Assembly: GCA_015065765.1 (NCBI GenBank)
Contig: SVPP01000006.1
Span: 1-64,000 of the forward strand
DNA length: 64,000 nucleotides
Source: Oscillospiraceae bacterium
GTDB lineage: Bacteria > Bacillota > Clostridia > Oscillospirales > Acutalibacteraceae
Direction: 5' to 3'
Each line of letters starts with the position of its first letter. Within the stretch, counting starts at the first letter, position 1. The notes beneath the pieces are model-generated. The model saw nothing but the letters and a program-made list of their open reading frames with translations. It was not told the origin of the DNA and ran no database searches. Below are positions 24,955-32,483 of this stretch, in pieces. The position numbers and the translations under genes are program-made.

Positions 24955-27675
24955 TTAATAATCTTTCTCTTTACCGCAAGAACTGCATTTTTTAGTGAAT
25001 AAGCCTTTGAAAATGCCACCGCAATGCTGACAAAGTCCCTGCGCGCGACGATTACTTCTGCGTCTTTCCATTTCTTTTCTTTCTTCTTCTCTCTGTCTTC
25101 TTTCCTCTTCTTCTCTCTGTCTTCTTTCTTCAACCTGGCGCGCTTCTGCCATCCTAAGTTTTTCCGAAAGTATTTTATGCTCTTCATCCCAATTATAAAT
25201 ATTATCAAAAAGTATCCATTTTTTAGCTTCCGGGAAAAATTTGCATTCAATTGTTCCATTCTTTCTCAGTTGAACAGATGACTTAGTGGCAATAACATCA
25301 CTGGGAATGGTTTTGTCAAACAAGCCAACCCTCTCACCATCGTTTTTCAAGCCTGTAATAACTTGCAATTCCAGAAGTGCAATAATGTCGTCCCATTTCT
25401 TAAAATCATCATATGTACTATACTTTCCTTTAACTACCACTCTTCCTTCTTTTGTCAAACATGCCAATGCGTCTGGAAGAGCAAAAATTGATTTAATATT
25501 TTTAGGACACCATTGATATAGATAATCAATAAGATTGAATTTTACTGGTTGTATTTGCCATGTTCTATTAGCCGAAGCCGCTGTATAAACTTTTCCGTCA
25601 GCAGATAATGCCGCAAAGAAATAATCGCCTGAACTAATCTGAACAATGTTCTCCCACGTCTCAACACATGGCTGATAAAAAGACATATCTCTGTCCATTT
25701 TTTTGTCATGGGTAACAACAACTTTTCCGTTAGACATAAGACCCATAGTATGATATTTCGTTGTAGCTATAGAAATAATATTCTTCCATTCACTAACATC
25801 ATTTTGACTATAATCATTATCTTTATCATTAACATTAGTGGATACCACTCTTCCATCTGATTGCAAGCCAACTGTATGATACTCATTTGTACTTACTTCA
25901 ATAATATCTCTCCATTTTTCCACATGACAAGCTTCATCCTGTGCATTCTCACCAGTTGCCAAAACAGTACCATCAACTTTCACAGCTATTAAACGTTTAT
26001 TTCCATAGCAACTGAATAATTTTTTTGCCGTATTAACCGCTTTAATCAACTGTGCATTTTCCTCTTTCTTTGATTCAATAATAGCCTGTCTTTCTTCAAT
26101 TAGTTGCTCACAACGCAAAAGAAGTTCATCCGCATCTTTCCAGCCTGAAATTTTTTCAAGTAATTCTTTTGCCTCAAAATATTGTGACAATTCCGTTTGA
26201 TTCATTTTGTTTTCAGCCTCAAAACGAATCTTTTCTTTCGGCATATCATCAAATTTTTCTTTACATTCTTTTGCAAGTTCTTCAGAATCCAGATATCCAC
26301 CTAAAGATTCAAAAAGGTTCCTCGCTCTTTCATATGTTTTTGCTGCATACTGAATATAAAATGGATCTTTCTTTTCTTTATCAGCTTTTCTAATAAAACT
26401 TGTAGCGTTTTCGTATTTCTTTTCTATTTGTTCACATTGTCTTGAAAAACCAAAAATTAATTTTCTTTTATCCGCTTTTTCTTTAATTGATTCTAAATGA
26501 TTTTTTTCTTCACCTTCTGCAACTCGAATAGCGCGCATAAAGTCTTTATCTGCATCCAGATCAACTATTATATTTTCCAATTCATCTAAAGAAGACAGTC
26601 TCAAGCGAAGCAATGTTTTACCAACGTAAGCCATTGCATCCAACGGATTTTCATCAAGAGCTTTTTCAAAATATTCGTTCGCTTTCTCGTACTCTTTGTC
26701 TTCAAGGTAAAAATATCCGCGTGTTGTCAAAGCACCGCTTGTATTTTTTGTTTCGGCAACAGAATTTCCACCGGATGCAACAACTCCGATAATTTTCTCA
26801 ATACCTCTTACCAAATCCTGCATGAAGCCGATTTTGCCCATATCCTGTGCCTGAAGTGCTTTGAATTCATCAGGCATATCGTATGCATCCATATCTTTAT
26901 AGCAAGGGATAAGAACCTTTGATTTGTCCTTCGCCATAAGTTTCAGGAATCTTGACCACTCATTTTTAACCCACACTGCATGGAAATACTCGTATTTTGT
27001 GCCGACAGAAAGTAACACCTTTGCGCTGTTGAGTGCTGCAAAAATGTAAGGTTCATACATCTGACCAAGTTTATCTTCAAGTGTGATTCTTGCGAAGAAT
27101 ACTTTCATCCCTTTTGCAGTGAGTGAATCGTAAATATCCTGTGCAAGGACACTGTCGATTGTTCTTTCGCCCTTATCATCTGTTTCTTTGTAGCAGATAA
27201 AAACGTCATACGGCTTTTCGTTCTTGCTGATTGACAGAATTTCATCCATAATGCGGTCAATTTCTCTTGCTTCATCACGATAAATCTTCTGCGCAACAAC
27301 ATCAGCATATTCCATTGCCATTTTGAAATTTTCATCAGATGACAATTTTTCAAATGATGCTCGGTGACATGTGGGAATTTTCTTCGCCGTTGCAGGGTCA
27401 TCCACATATTCTATACCGTAATTGCAAAGGCAAAGTCCCCAATATGCCTCTGCCTCTTCGGGAAACTCTGCAATAATATTTTCATAGATGCCTGCCGCTT
27501 TGTCAAATTCACTGTTCAGACGAAGCCTGTTTGCTCTATTGAAAAGATTTACTTTCTTTTCACTGTCAAGTGCAGGCACTGTCTGAGTTGTTCCGCAGTA
27601 TTCGCATTCTACAACATTAACATCAGCTTCAATATTCAGGTCTCCGCCGCACATTTTACATTTAAAAATAGCCAT
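24955..27675 (-). CDS. Zinc-ribbon / TIR / helical-repeat / RCC1 protein, 906 aa
   Basis: Same plan as its neighbour: zinc ribbon at C6, C9, C24, C27; TPR-like helices; TIR at about 155-295 with E239 in VWVKNEWSRF. The first 395 residues are near-identical to the 1133-aa paralog, as are the last 50 (coiled coil plus CQHCGG...CSSCG ribbon). Between them the proteins diverge: this one has two helical repeats (LGGYLDSEELAKEC and ISGWKDADELLLRC, about 395-560) and a shorter, more degenerate RCC1-like region (about 565-860). It follows the RHH regulator by 22 bp and precedes the 1133-aa gene by 17 bp. Function is unknown; a NAD-consuming or signalling effector with a variable sensor is the inference. 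Confidence 0.88.
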   Translation of the reverse strand: MAIFKCKMCGGDLNIEADVNVVECEYCGTTQTVPALDSEKKVNLFNRANRLRLNSEFDKAAGIYENIIAEFPEEAEAYWGLCLCNYGIEYVDDPATAKKIPTCHRASFEKLSSDENFKMAMEYADVVAQKIYRDEAREIDRIMDEILSISKNEKPYDVFICYKETDDKGERTIDSVLAQDIYDSLTAKGMKVFFARITLEDKLGQMYEPYIFAALNSAKVLLSVGTKYEYFHAVWVKNEWSRFLKLMAKDKSKVLIPCYKDMDAYDMPDEFKALQAQDMGKIGFMQDLVRGIEKIIGVVASGGNSVAETKNTSGALTTRGYFYLEDKEYEKANEYFEKALDENPLDAMAYVGKTLLRLRLSSLDELENIIVDLDADKDFMRAIRVAEGEEKNHLESIKEKADKRKLIFGFSRQCEQIEKKYENATSFIRKADKEKKDPFYIQYAAKTYERARNLFESLGGYLDSEELAKECKEKFDDMPKEKIRFEAENKMNQTELSQYFEAKELLEKISGWKDADELLLRCEQLIEERQAIIESKKEENAQLIKAVNTAKKLFSCYGNKRLIAVKVDGTVLATGENAQDEACHVEKWRDIIEVSTNEYHTVGLQSDGRVVSTNVNDKDNDYSQNDVSEWKNIISIATTKYHTMGLMSNGKVVVTHDKKMDRDMSFYQPCVETWENIVQISSGDYFFAALSADGKVYTAASANRTWQIQPVKFNLIDYLYQWCPKNIKSIFALPDALACLTKEGRVVVKGKYSTYDDFKKWDDIIALLELQVITGLKNDGERVGLFDKTIPSDVIATKSSVQLRKNGTIECKFFPEAKKWILFDNIYNWDEEHKILSEKLRMAEARQVEERRQREEEERRQREEERKEMERRRSNRRAQGLCQHCGGIFKGLFTKKCSSCGKEKDY

Positions 27676-27697
27676 GATTTTCCCTCACAGAATATGT

Positions 27698-27883
27698 TTA
27701 TTTAATTTCAAGATTATCTACAGAAAATTCTATGAATTTCTGTATGATTTCATTTCTCGTCCTTCCCGTTGTTGTTGCTATTTCATCAACAACAGAAATC
27801 AACTCATTAGGTAAGCGAACAGAAACCACAGAAGAATCGCCTCTGAATTTTCTTGAAGAAATTGTCAGTTTTTTGTGCTCCAT
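27698..27883 (-). CDS. Ribbon-helix-helix (CopG/Arc-type) regulator
   Basis: 61 residues. SSVVSVRLPNELISVVDEIATTTGRTRNEIIQKFIEFSVDN is a clear RHH fold: one beta strand (VVSVRLP) and two helices. AGGAGG precedes the ATG. It is first in the TIR operon and probably autoregulates it from the inverted repeat at 27915-27948. It could alternatively be an antitoxin-like protein, but no small toxin gene is adjacent. Confidence 0.85.
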   Translation of the reverse strand: MEHKKLTISSRKFRGDSSVVSVRLPNELISVVDEIATTTGRTRNEIIQKFIEFSVDNLEIK

Positions 27884-27914
27884 CCGACACTCCTCCTTAT
27901 AAATTTACAATATA

Positions 27915-27949
27915 TGACAATTATATTACATTTGTAGTTTGATTGTCAA
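27915..27949 (-). promoter_or_regulatory. Promoter and candidate RHH operator of the TIR operon
   Basis: Minus-strand TTGACA (27944-27949) and TATAAT (27920-27925) with an 18-bp spacer. TGACAAT (27915-27921) and ATTGTCA (27942-27948) are perfect inverted copies, one over each promoter box, a layout suited to repression. Confidence 0.65.
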
Positions 27950-28073
27950 TAAGAATATAGTTTTTACATATATTTTTACGTATAAAAGAAAATGCAGAAA
28001 AACCTAAAAATAAAGTCTTTCTGCTTTTGCTGTCTGTAAATCCTCATAACTACATCATGAAGATAACAAATTC

Positions 28074-28095
28074 TGGTCCTTATTTGGTCCTTATT
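28074..28095 (+). repeat. Right subterminal pair of TGGTCCTTATT
   Basis: Two exact tandem copies identical to and in the same orientation as 19086-19107, 115 bp inside the right att repeat. The surrounding 27950-28210 has no convincing gene. It also holds a GCAGAAA/TTTCTGC hairpin (27994-28024) with a TTTT tail. Confidence 0.7.
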
Positions 28096-28210
28096 TTTAT
28101 GAAAACACATGTTAAAACGTGCAAACATATGAAAAATTGAAGATCAAGAAACGCCCATTTACTGCGCTTTATGACGTGATGTGCAACATTTCGCGAAGCG
28201 TTCTTAAGTT

Positions 28211-28287
28211 TTCAAGTCTCGCCACTCGGACCATCGAAAAGAGTCTGAAAACGTTGATTTATCAAGGTTTTCAGGCTTTTTTATTTT
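28211..28287 (+). repeat. Right attachment site (attR)
   Basis: Copy of the tRNA-Pro 3' end (20 bases plus CCA) and the complete tRNA terminator, matching 18993-19069 except at 28236-28237. No tRNA 5' part precedes it. Confidence 0.9.
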
Positions 28288-28385
28288 ATCAAAGCACCAT
28301 GTGCTCTTTATTTTGGTCTAATTTAATAAACTTTAGCAACACAGACGATTACCTTTTTCTCTCACTTGTTTCGATAAAAATAATA

Positions 28386-28414
28386 TTGATTGTTTCAAAA
28401 TTAATTGTTATAAT
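28386..28414 (+). promoter_or_regulatory. Promoter of the GH28-like gene
   Basis: TTGATT (28386-28391), 17-bp spacer, TATAAT (28409-28414), with an 86-nt leader. Nothing else is recognised in 28288-28500. Confidence 0.6.
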
Positions 28415-28500
28415 GAAATCTGATAATAAATAAAAAACTTTACAGGCCGGACTGCACAGATAATTCAGCACGAAATTGACCATTGCGAGGGGATATTGAT

Positions 28501-30144
28501 ATGAAGAAATTTATTTTATGCTCGGTTTTAACATTATGTATTATTTTCTCACTTTCTACAGTCGGTTCAGCACAAAGCGGACCGATATTTGAACCTCTCG
28601 TCTATCCTGAAGAAGCAGTTACAGCTTTCAAAGAAGAAATGCTCGGCAGAGTGTCAACCGGTCCTGATTATGTTTCAAACCGCGGATACGAAGAAAACGG
28701 ACTTTATATGTCCCCTTATTGGAGTTGTGAAATCGAAGGAAAAGATGTTCCCGTATATGCGGTTATGAGCTACAATGAAGATGTAAACAGAGGCGTTCTG
28801 CAATCGGTTGTTACGATTTTCGTTCAAGATTTTGCTGACGGAATCAACATCACTCTTATTCAGAAAATCTCACAAATTGATTCGGCCATTATTCTGCCTT
28901 CAAAGCTCGGTGCTACTGCCTGTGTGAAGGGCAATTCTGTCGGTTTCACTGCAACAAAGTTAGGCGCATACACCTGCCTGATAAACGGTGATTCATTGAA
29001 TGATGCCATCACCGTGTTTGTTAAAGAATACACTGATGAAAATGCTGAAATAGGCGAATACATAAATCAGTACGGTGAAGACAGGGTAAAGGTTTTCCCT
29101 GCAGGATTTTATGAGACGGAATATATCGACACAAGCGACTGTGACGTAATTTACTTCTGCAGAGGCTCGTTTGTTTCTGCAAAACATATTTATGATGTAC
29201 GAAGTGATGAAGAAGCTGCAACCTTACCTCACAGAAATACTTTTCTTGATGTTTTTTCAAGAGACGGCGTTATAATTGACGGCTCGGGCACTATAGATTT
29301 TAATCGTCTTGACCGTAATGAACGCTCACTTATGAATGTATCTCTCTGCAAGAATTGCAGTTTGTCGGGACTGACCTTTATTAACCCGCCCGTATGGACC
29401 GTTACCGTTTATGCAACATCGGACAGCACTATAGACGATTTTACAATTTTCGGCTACCGTACGAACAGCGATGCCATAAATATATGCGGCTGCGAAAACA
29501 TGGAAATTGCAAACTGCTTTGCACGAAACGGTGATGACTGCTACAGTGTAAAAACAACAAATGCAGATTTTGACGCGAGAAACATCACATTTAAAAACTG
29601 CATCGGCTGGAGTAACAAATGCCGTTGCTTCGGCATCACCGGAGAAGTTTATGCGCCAATTGAAAACATAACCTTTACAGACTGCGATGTGCTTTACAGA
29701 AATGCAAACTGGGATAACAATAAGGTTGCCTCTCTGACCGTTGCCGTTGAAATGGGCGGTTCACCTATAGAAAATGTTCTGTTTGAAAACATCAACATAT
29801 ACCGTGATGACGGAAGAGCTTTTTACTGTGCAGTAAATAACGACATAGAAAATTGCAAGGTAAGCGGAGTTGTTTTCAGAAACGTCACATACAATTCTGC
29901 CGAGCGATCAAAGATTGCTTCCATTCAGAGTCTGAACGGCTCCGAAACGGAATTCAAAGCGTTTATTTACAGACTGCTCAGGCTCTTCTTCCCTATGTGC
30001 GAAGAAAGCTTCGGCCACCTTATCCCCGGCAACAACGATGTTGAAGTAAAGCTTGAAAATGTTATTGCAAACGGCATAAAGCTTAATCCTTTCAATCTGA
30101 TTTTCAACATTGAAACGAAAGGAAACGAAAACATATCGTTTTAA
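28501..30144 (+). CDS. Secreted right-handed beta-helix glycosidase, GH28-like
   Basis: 547 residues. Signal peptide KKFILCSVLTLCIIFSLSTVGSAQS. Residues about 200-490 form parallel beta-helix coils (IDGSGTIDFN, NVSLCKNCSLSGLTFINPPVWTV, NSDAINICGCENMEIANCFARNGDDCYSVKT), matching the polygalacturonase pattern with Asp and Asp-Asp in the catalytic coil (about 321-350). The N-terminal 180 residues look like an extra beta domain. Probably cleaves a polysaccharide outside the cell; substrate uncertain. GAGGGG precedes ATG 28501. The C-terminus may be cut short by a one-base frameshift in TTTT near 30140, since a further 15 sensible codons follow in another frame. Confidence 0.8.
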   Translation: MKKFILCSVLTLCIIFSLSTVGSAQSGPIFEPLVYPEEAVTAFKEEMLGRVSTGPDYVSNRGYEENGLYMSPYWSCEIEGKDVPVYAVMSYNEDVNRGVLQSVVTIFVQDFADGINITLIQKISQIDSAIILPSKLGATACVKGNSVGFTATKLGAYTCLINGDSLNDAITVFVKEYTDENAEIGEYINQYGEDRVKVFPAGFYETEYIDTSDCDVIYFCRGSFVSAKHIYDVRSDEEAATLPHRNTFLDVFSRDGVIIDGSGTIDFNRLDRNERSLMNVSLCKNCSLSGLTFINPPVWTVTVYATSDSTIDDFTIFGYRTNSDAINICGCENMEIANCFARNGDDCYSVKTTNADFDARNITFKNCIGWSNKCRCFGITGEVYAPIENITFTDCDVLYRNANWDNNKVASLTVAVEMGGSPIENVLFENINIYRDDGRAFYCAVNNDIENCKVSGVVFRNVTYNSAERSKIASIQSLNGSETEFKAFIYRLLRLFFPMCEESFGHLIPGNNDVEVKLENVIANGIKLNPFNLIFNIETKGNENISF

Positions 30145-30214
30145 TAACAAGCTTGACGGCGTTATAAAAATTGCCGTTACAAATGAATAAGATTTATACA
30201 GAAGGTGAAAAACC

Positions 30215-31279
30215 ATGTGCAAAAAAATTACCGCAGTGTTACTTGCTTTAACTATACTTCTTGCTTTACCTTTAGGGGCATCTGCAGAAGAAAGTGTTCC
30301 TGAAAAGGAAGGTTATGTGCTTGATTTCAGCACTGAATTCAATGATGAGCTGAACACAGAATACTGGTTGCCTCAGTATCTGCCTCACTGCACTACCAAC
30401 ATAGAAGGTGCTTCTGCAAGGTACAGAATTGAAAACGGTTGCCTTAATCTTTTTCTCACAAAGGATTCGCCTGATTATTTCGGCGGTCAACCGGGTTCAA
30501 CAGACCCTGACAACCTTTTATGGATAGCTAACGGAATTCAGACGTGGGAAAAGAATCACCTGCACCCCGGTGGTAACCAACAGATGAATGTTGAGCCCTA
30601 CGAAGGGTATGCCACACAGTACGGCTACTTTGAAATACGGATGAAAATGCCTGACACTAAAGGTGGCGGATATGCTTCCTGGTGGCTTATCGGCACGCAG
30701 GACGATATGAGCCCTGACGGAACAACTTCGGAACAGAACGGTGAAATTGATGTTCTGGAAACCTTCTTTGAAACTCCAGGAGTGTTCGAGCCAAAGGTTC
30801 ACCCATGGAATGACGAAAGCCTTAACGAGTGGTCAGACAAAGTTACCCTTGAAGGTGAGCCGACAGATTACATAAACCAATTCCACACCTATGCTATGGA
30901 CTGGAGACCTGAAGGAATAACGTTTTATGTGGACGGAAAAGAAGTAGCCGAAACATACGAGTCGCCACAATACAGAATGTGTATGATTCTGTCTATGTAC
31001 ATCAACTCTGATTTCAGCGGTTGGGATAATCCTGAAAACAATTATCCCATAGAATGGCTGATTGATTATGTCCGTGTTTACAAAGATAAAAATGGTTATG
31101 ATGAAAGTGACAGACTTAATGACTTCCAGCGTTTTATAAAAGATATCTGCAACTCCCTCTGTGCATTCAGACAGAATGTTGCTTTATTTTTCGAAAACCT
31201 TTGCACACAATTTTGTCTTTTCTTTGAGCAGATTTTAAGCCGGATACCTGTGCTGTACACAACAAAAAAGTTCAATTAA
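30215..31279 (+). CDS. Secreted GH16-family beta-glucanase-like enzyme
   Basis: 354 residues with signal peptide (CKKITAVLLALTILLALPLGASA). The jelly-roll core has the GH16 catalytic motif ExDxxE as NGEIDVLETF (E177, D179, E182), preceded by YGYFEIRMKMPDTKGGGYASWWLIG and followed by FHTYAMDWRPEGITFYVDGKEV and WLIDYVRVYKD. The family cleaves beta-1,3 or mixed-linkage glucans, agars, carrageenans or host keratan-type chains; the exact target is not predictable. The last 50 residues are an unusual aromatic and Cys-rich tail (DICNSLCAFRQNVALFFENL). It follows the GH28-like gene by 70 bp, probably one operon. Confidence 0.9.
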   Translation: MCKKITAVLLALTILLALPLGASAEESVPEKEGYVLDFSTEFNDELNTEYWLPQYLPHCTTNIEGASARYRIENGCLNLFLTKDSPDYFGGQPGSTDPDNLLWIANGIQTWEKNHLHPGGNQQMNVEPYEGYATQYGYFEIRMKMPDTKGGGYASWWLIGTQDDMSPDGTTSEQNGEIDVLETFFETPGVFEPKVHPWNDESLNEWSDKVTLEGEPTDYINQFHTYAMDWRPEGITFYVDGKEVAETYESPQYRMCMILSMYINSDFSGWDNPENNYPIEWLIDYVRVYKDKNGYDESDRLNDFQRFIKDICNSLCAFRQNVALFFENLCTQFCLFFEQILSRIPVLYTTKKFN

Positions 31280-31309
31280 AAATCAGCACGGATAAAAAGT
31301 TACAAGTCC

Positions 31310-31333
31310 GAACCGTTGATTTACCAAGGGTTC
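31310..31333 (+). terminator. Hairpin after the GH16 gene
   Basis: GAACC/GGTTC stem around GTTGATTTACCAAG. The loop is nearly the same as in the tRNA-Pro terminator (GTTGATTTATCAAG), but no T-run follows, so it is a weak candidate. Confidence 0.35.
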
Positions 31334-31382
31334 AGAACCATTATACACAACGACTTTTCAGAGTAGCGTGAAAAGAAAAGGC

Positions 31383-31411
31383 TTGACAAACTAAATCCAA
31401 TGTGTTATTCT
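31383..31411 (+). promoter_or_regulatory. Promoter of the leader-ORF/methyltransferase operon
   Basis: Perfect TTGACA (31383-31388), 17-bp spacer, TATTCT (31406-31411); predicted start about 20 bases before the leader ORF. Confidence 0.6.
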
Positions 31412-31438
31412 TGTCAAAATTCAATTTGAGGTATTATT

Positions 31439-31552
31439 ATGAACACATATCTTTTCAAAAAACATGATATGGATGTGAATTGGCTTGCACAGTATGATTA
31501 TCAGTCATCACCGGGCAGGCTTATACCTCTATATTCATTTTGGGAGAGATAA
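31439..31552 (+). CDS. 37-aa leader peptide, candidate attenuation uORF
   Basis: ATG with GAGG 7 bases upstream; begins MNTYLFKKHDMDVNW and ends SPGRLIPLYSFWER. It lies between a promoter and a strong intrinsic terminator, upstream of a methyltransferase gene with its own ribosome site. That layout is known from ribosome-stalling leaders that induce antibiotic-resistance genes. I do not know a named family for this peptide. Confidence 0.6.
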   Translation: MNTYLFKKHDMDVNWLAQYDYQSSPGRLIPLYSFWER

Positions 31553-31574
31553 CACTATATTTCCATATGTTTAT

Positions 31575-31617
31575 AACGGTGTAAGTAGCTGCAGATACTT
31601 ACACCGTTTTATTTTTT
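31575..31617 (+). terminator. Intrinsic terminator between leader ORF and methyltransferase (attenuator)
   Basis: AACGGTGTAAGTA and TACTTACACCGTT form a perfect 13-bp stem with an 8-base loop, followed by TTATTTTTTAT. It would stop transcription before the methyltransferase unless antitermination occurs. Confidence 0.8.
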
Positions 31618-31637
31618 ATCTTAAAAGGAGAATTGTT

Positions 31638-32483
31638 ATGAAATTGTTTGATTTAATCAAAAAGAAACTTTTCAAAAAGCAACATGTAAAAACAGGCGAT
31701 CATCTTGTAGATTTTTATAACCGTATTGACGAGGATTCCCGTCTTTTATCAAAGCACGGGCAAATTGAGTTTCTGACAACCGTGAAATACATTGAGAAGT
31801 ATCTGAAAGACGGTATGAAGATTATAGAAATCGGTGCGGCTACAGGCAGATATTCTCATTATTTTGCTCAGAAGGGTTTTGAGGTTGATGCAGTTGAACT
31901 CATTGAGCATAATATTGAAATTTTCAAAGCAAAAACTCTGCCCGATGAGGAAGTCACCATCAGGCAAGGGAATGCAATCAATCTGGCTGAATATCCCGAT
32001 GGTAATTATGATGTAACGCTTTTGCTTGGACCGATGTATCACCTTTATACTGTAGAAGAACAGAAAAAAGCTCTGTCTGAAGCAATCAGAATCACGAAAC
32101 CCGACGGCTACATCTTTGTTGCGTACTGTATGGTTGACCCTTCTGTTTTAACAGGAATTTTCAAAAATAATAAGGTTCAGCAAAGCATCGATGACGGGCT
32201 GATTAATACAGAAACATTTGAAACATATTTCCCTCCCCATGGTGTTTTCAAGCTATACACGAGAGATGAAATTTTTGAATTGACAGAAGAACTGAATGCG
32301 GAAAGACTGCATTTTCTTGCAACCGACGGCTATACCCTTCATATGCGTGACGTAATAGATAAAATGGATAACGAAACCTATGAACTGTATCTGAAATACC
32401 ATTTCAAAACCTGTGAAAGACAGGATTTAGTCGGCACATCGCACCACACACTTGATGTGTTGAGAAAGGAGCAGACACTATGA
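31638..32483 (+). CDS. Class I SAM-dependent methyltransferase
   Basis: 281 residues. SAM-binding motif MKIIEIGAATGRYSHYFAQKGFEVDAVE, acidic residue at the end of strand 2, YDVTLLLGPMYHLYTVEEQKKAL at strand 4, then IRITKPDGYIFVAYC. The N-terminus is basic (KLFDLIKKKLFKKQ). AAAAGGAG precedes ATG 31638; frames opening further upstream run through the terminator. First structural gene of a coupled four-gene set. The target is unknown; the leader and terminator suggest inducible expression. Confidence 0.85.
   Translation: MKLFDLIKKKLFKKQHVKTGDHLVDFYNRIDEDSRLLSKHGQIEFLTTVKYIEKYLKDGMKIIEIGAATGRYSHYFAQKGFEVDAVELIEHNIEIFKAKTLPDEEVTIRQGNAINLAEYPDGNYDVTLLLGPMYHLYTVEEQKKALSEAIRITKPDGYIFVAYCMVDPSVLTGIFKNNKVQQSIDDGLINTETFETYFPPHGVFKLYTRDEIFELTEELNAERLHFLATDGYTLHMRDVIDKMDNETYELYLKYHFKTCERQDLVGTSHHTLDVLRKEQTL

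Larger units (their letters stand above)
18993..28287. mobile_element. Integrated element in tRNA-Pro carrying TIR/RCC1 genes, integrase-defective
   Basis: The element is bracketed by a 77-bp direct repeat, the left copy formed by the tRNA-Pro 3' end plus its terminator. Repeat offset is 9,218 bp. Inside are an excisionase-like gene, a tyrosine-integrase fragment, paired subterminal repeats near both ends, a membrane-anchored protein, an RHH regulator and three TIR paralogs. The integrase lacks its catalytic domain and abuts a TIR gene broken in mid-domain, so a deletion or rearrangement probably immobilised it. It looks like a genomic island or ICE remnant rather than a phage, since no structural genes are seen. 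Confidence 0.85.

Noticed and set aside
21505-25259. Short minus-strand frames at the start of each TIR gene boundary
   Set aside because: They are alternate frames of the Arg/Glu-rich 3' ends of the TIR genes and repeat only because those ends are duplicated.
27698-27883. RHH protein as antitoxin of a toxin-antitoxin pair
   Set aside because: No small toxin-like gene lies beside it; the adjacent gene is a 906-aa TIR protein in the same operon.
18993-28287. The element as a prophage
   Set aside because: No capsid, terminase, tail, lysis or replication genes are present; only recombination, regulatory and TIR-type genes.
28119-28433. Plus-strand open frame spanning the right attachment site
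   Set aside because: It runs through the duplicated tRNA end and terminator, lacks a ribosome site and its composition is not protein-like.
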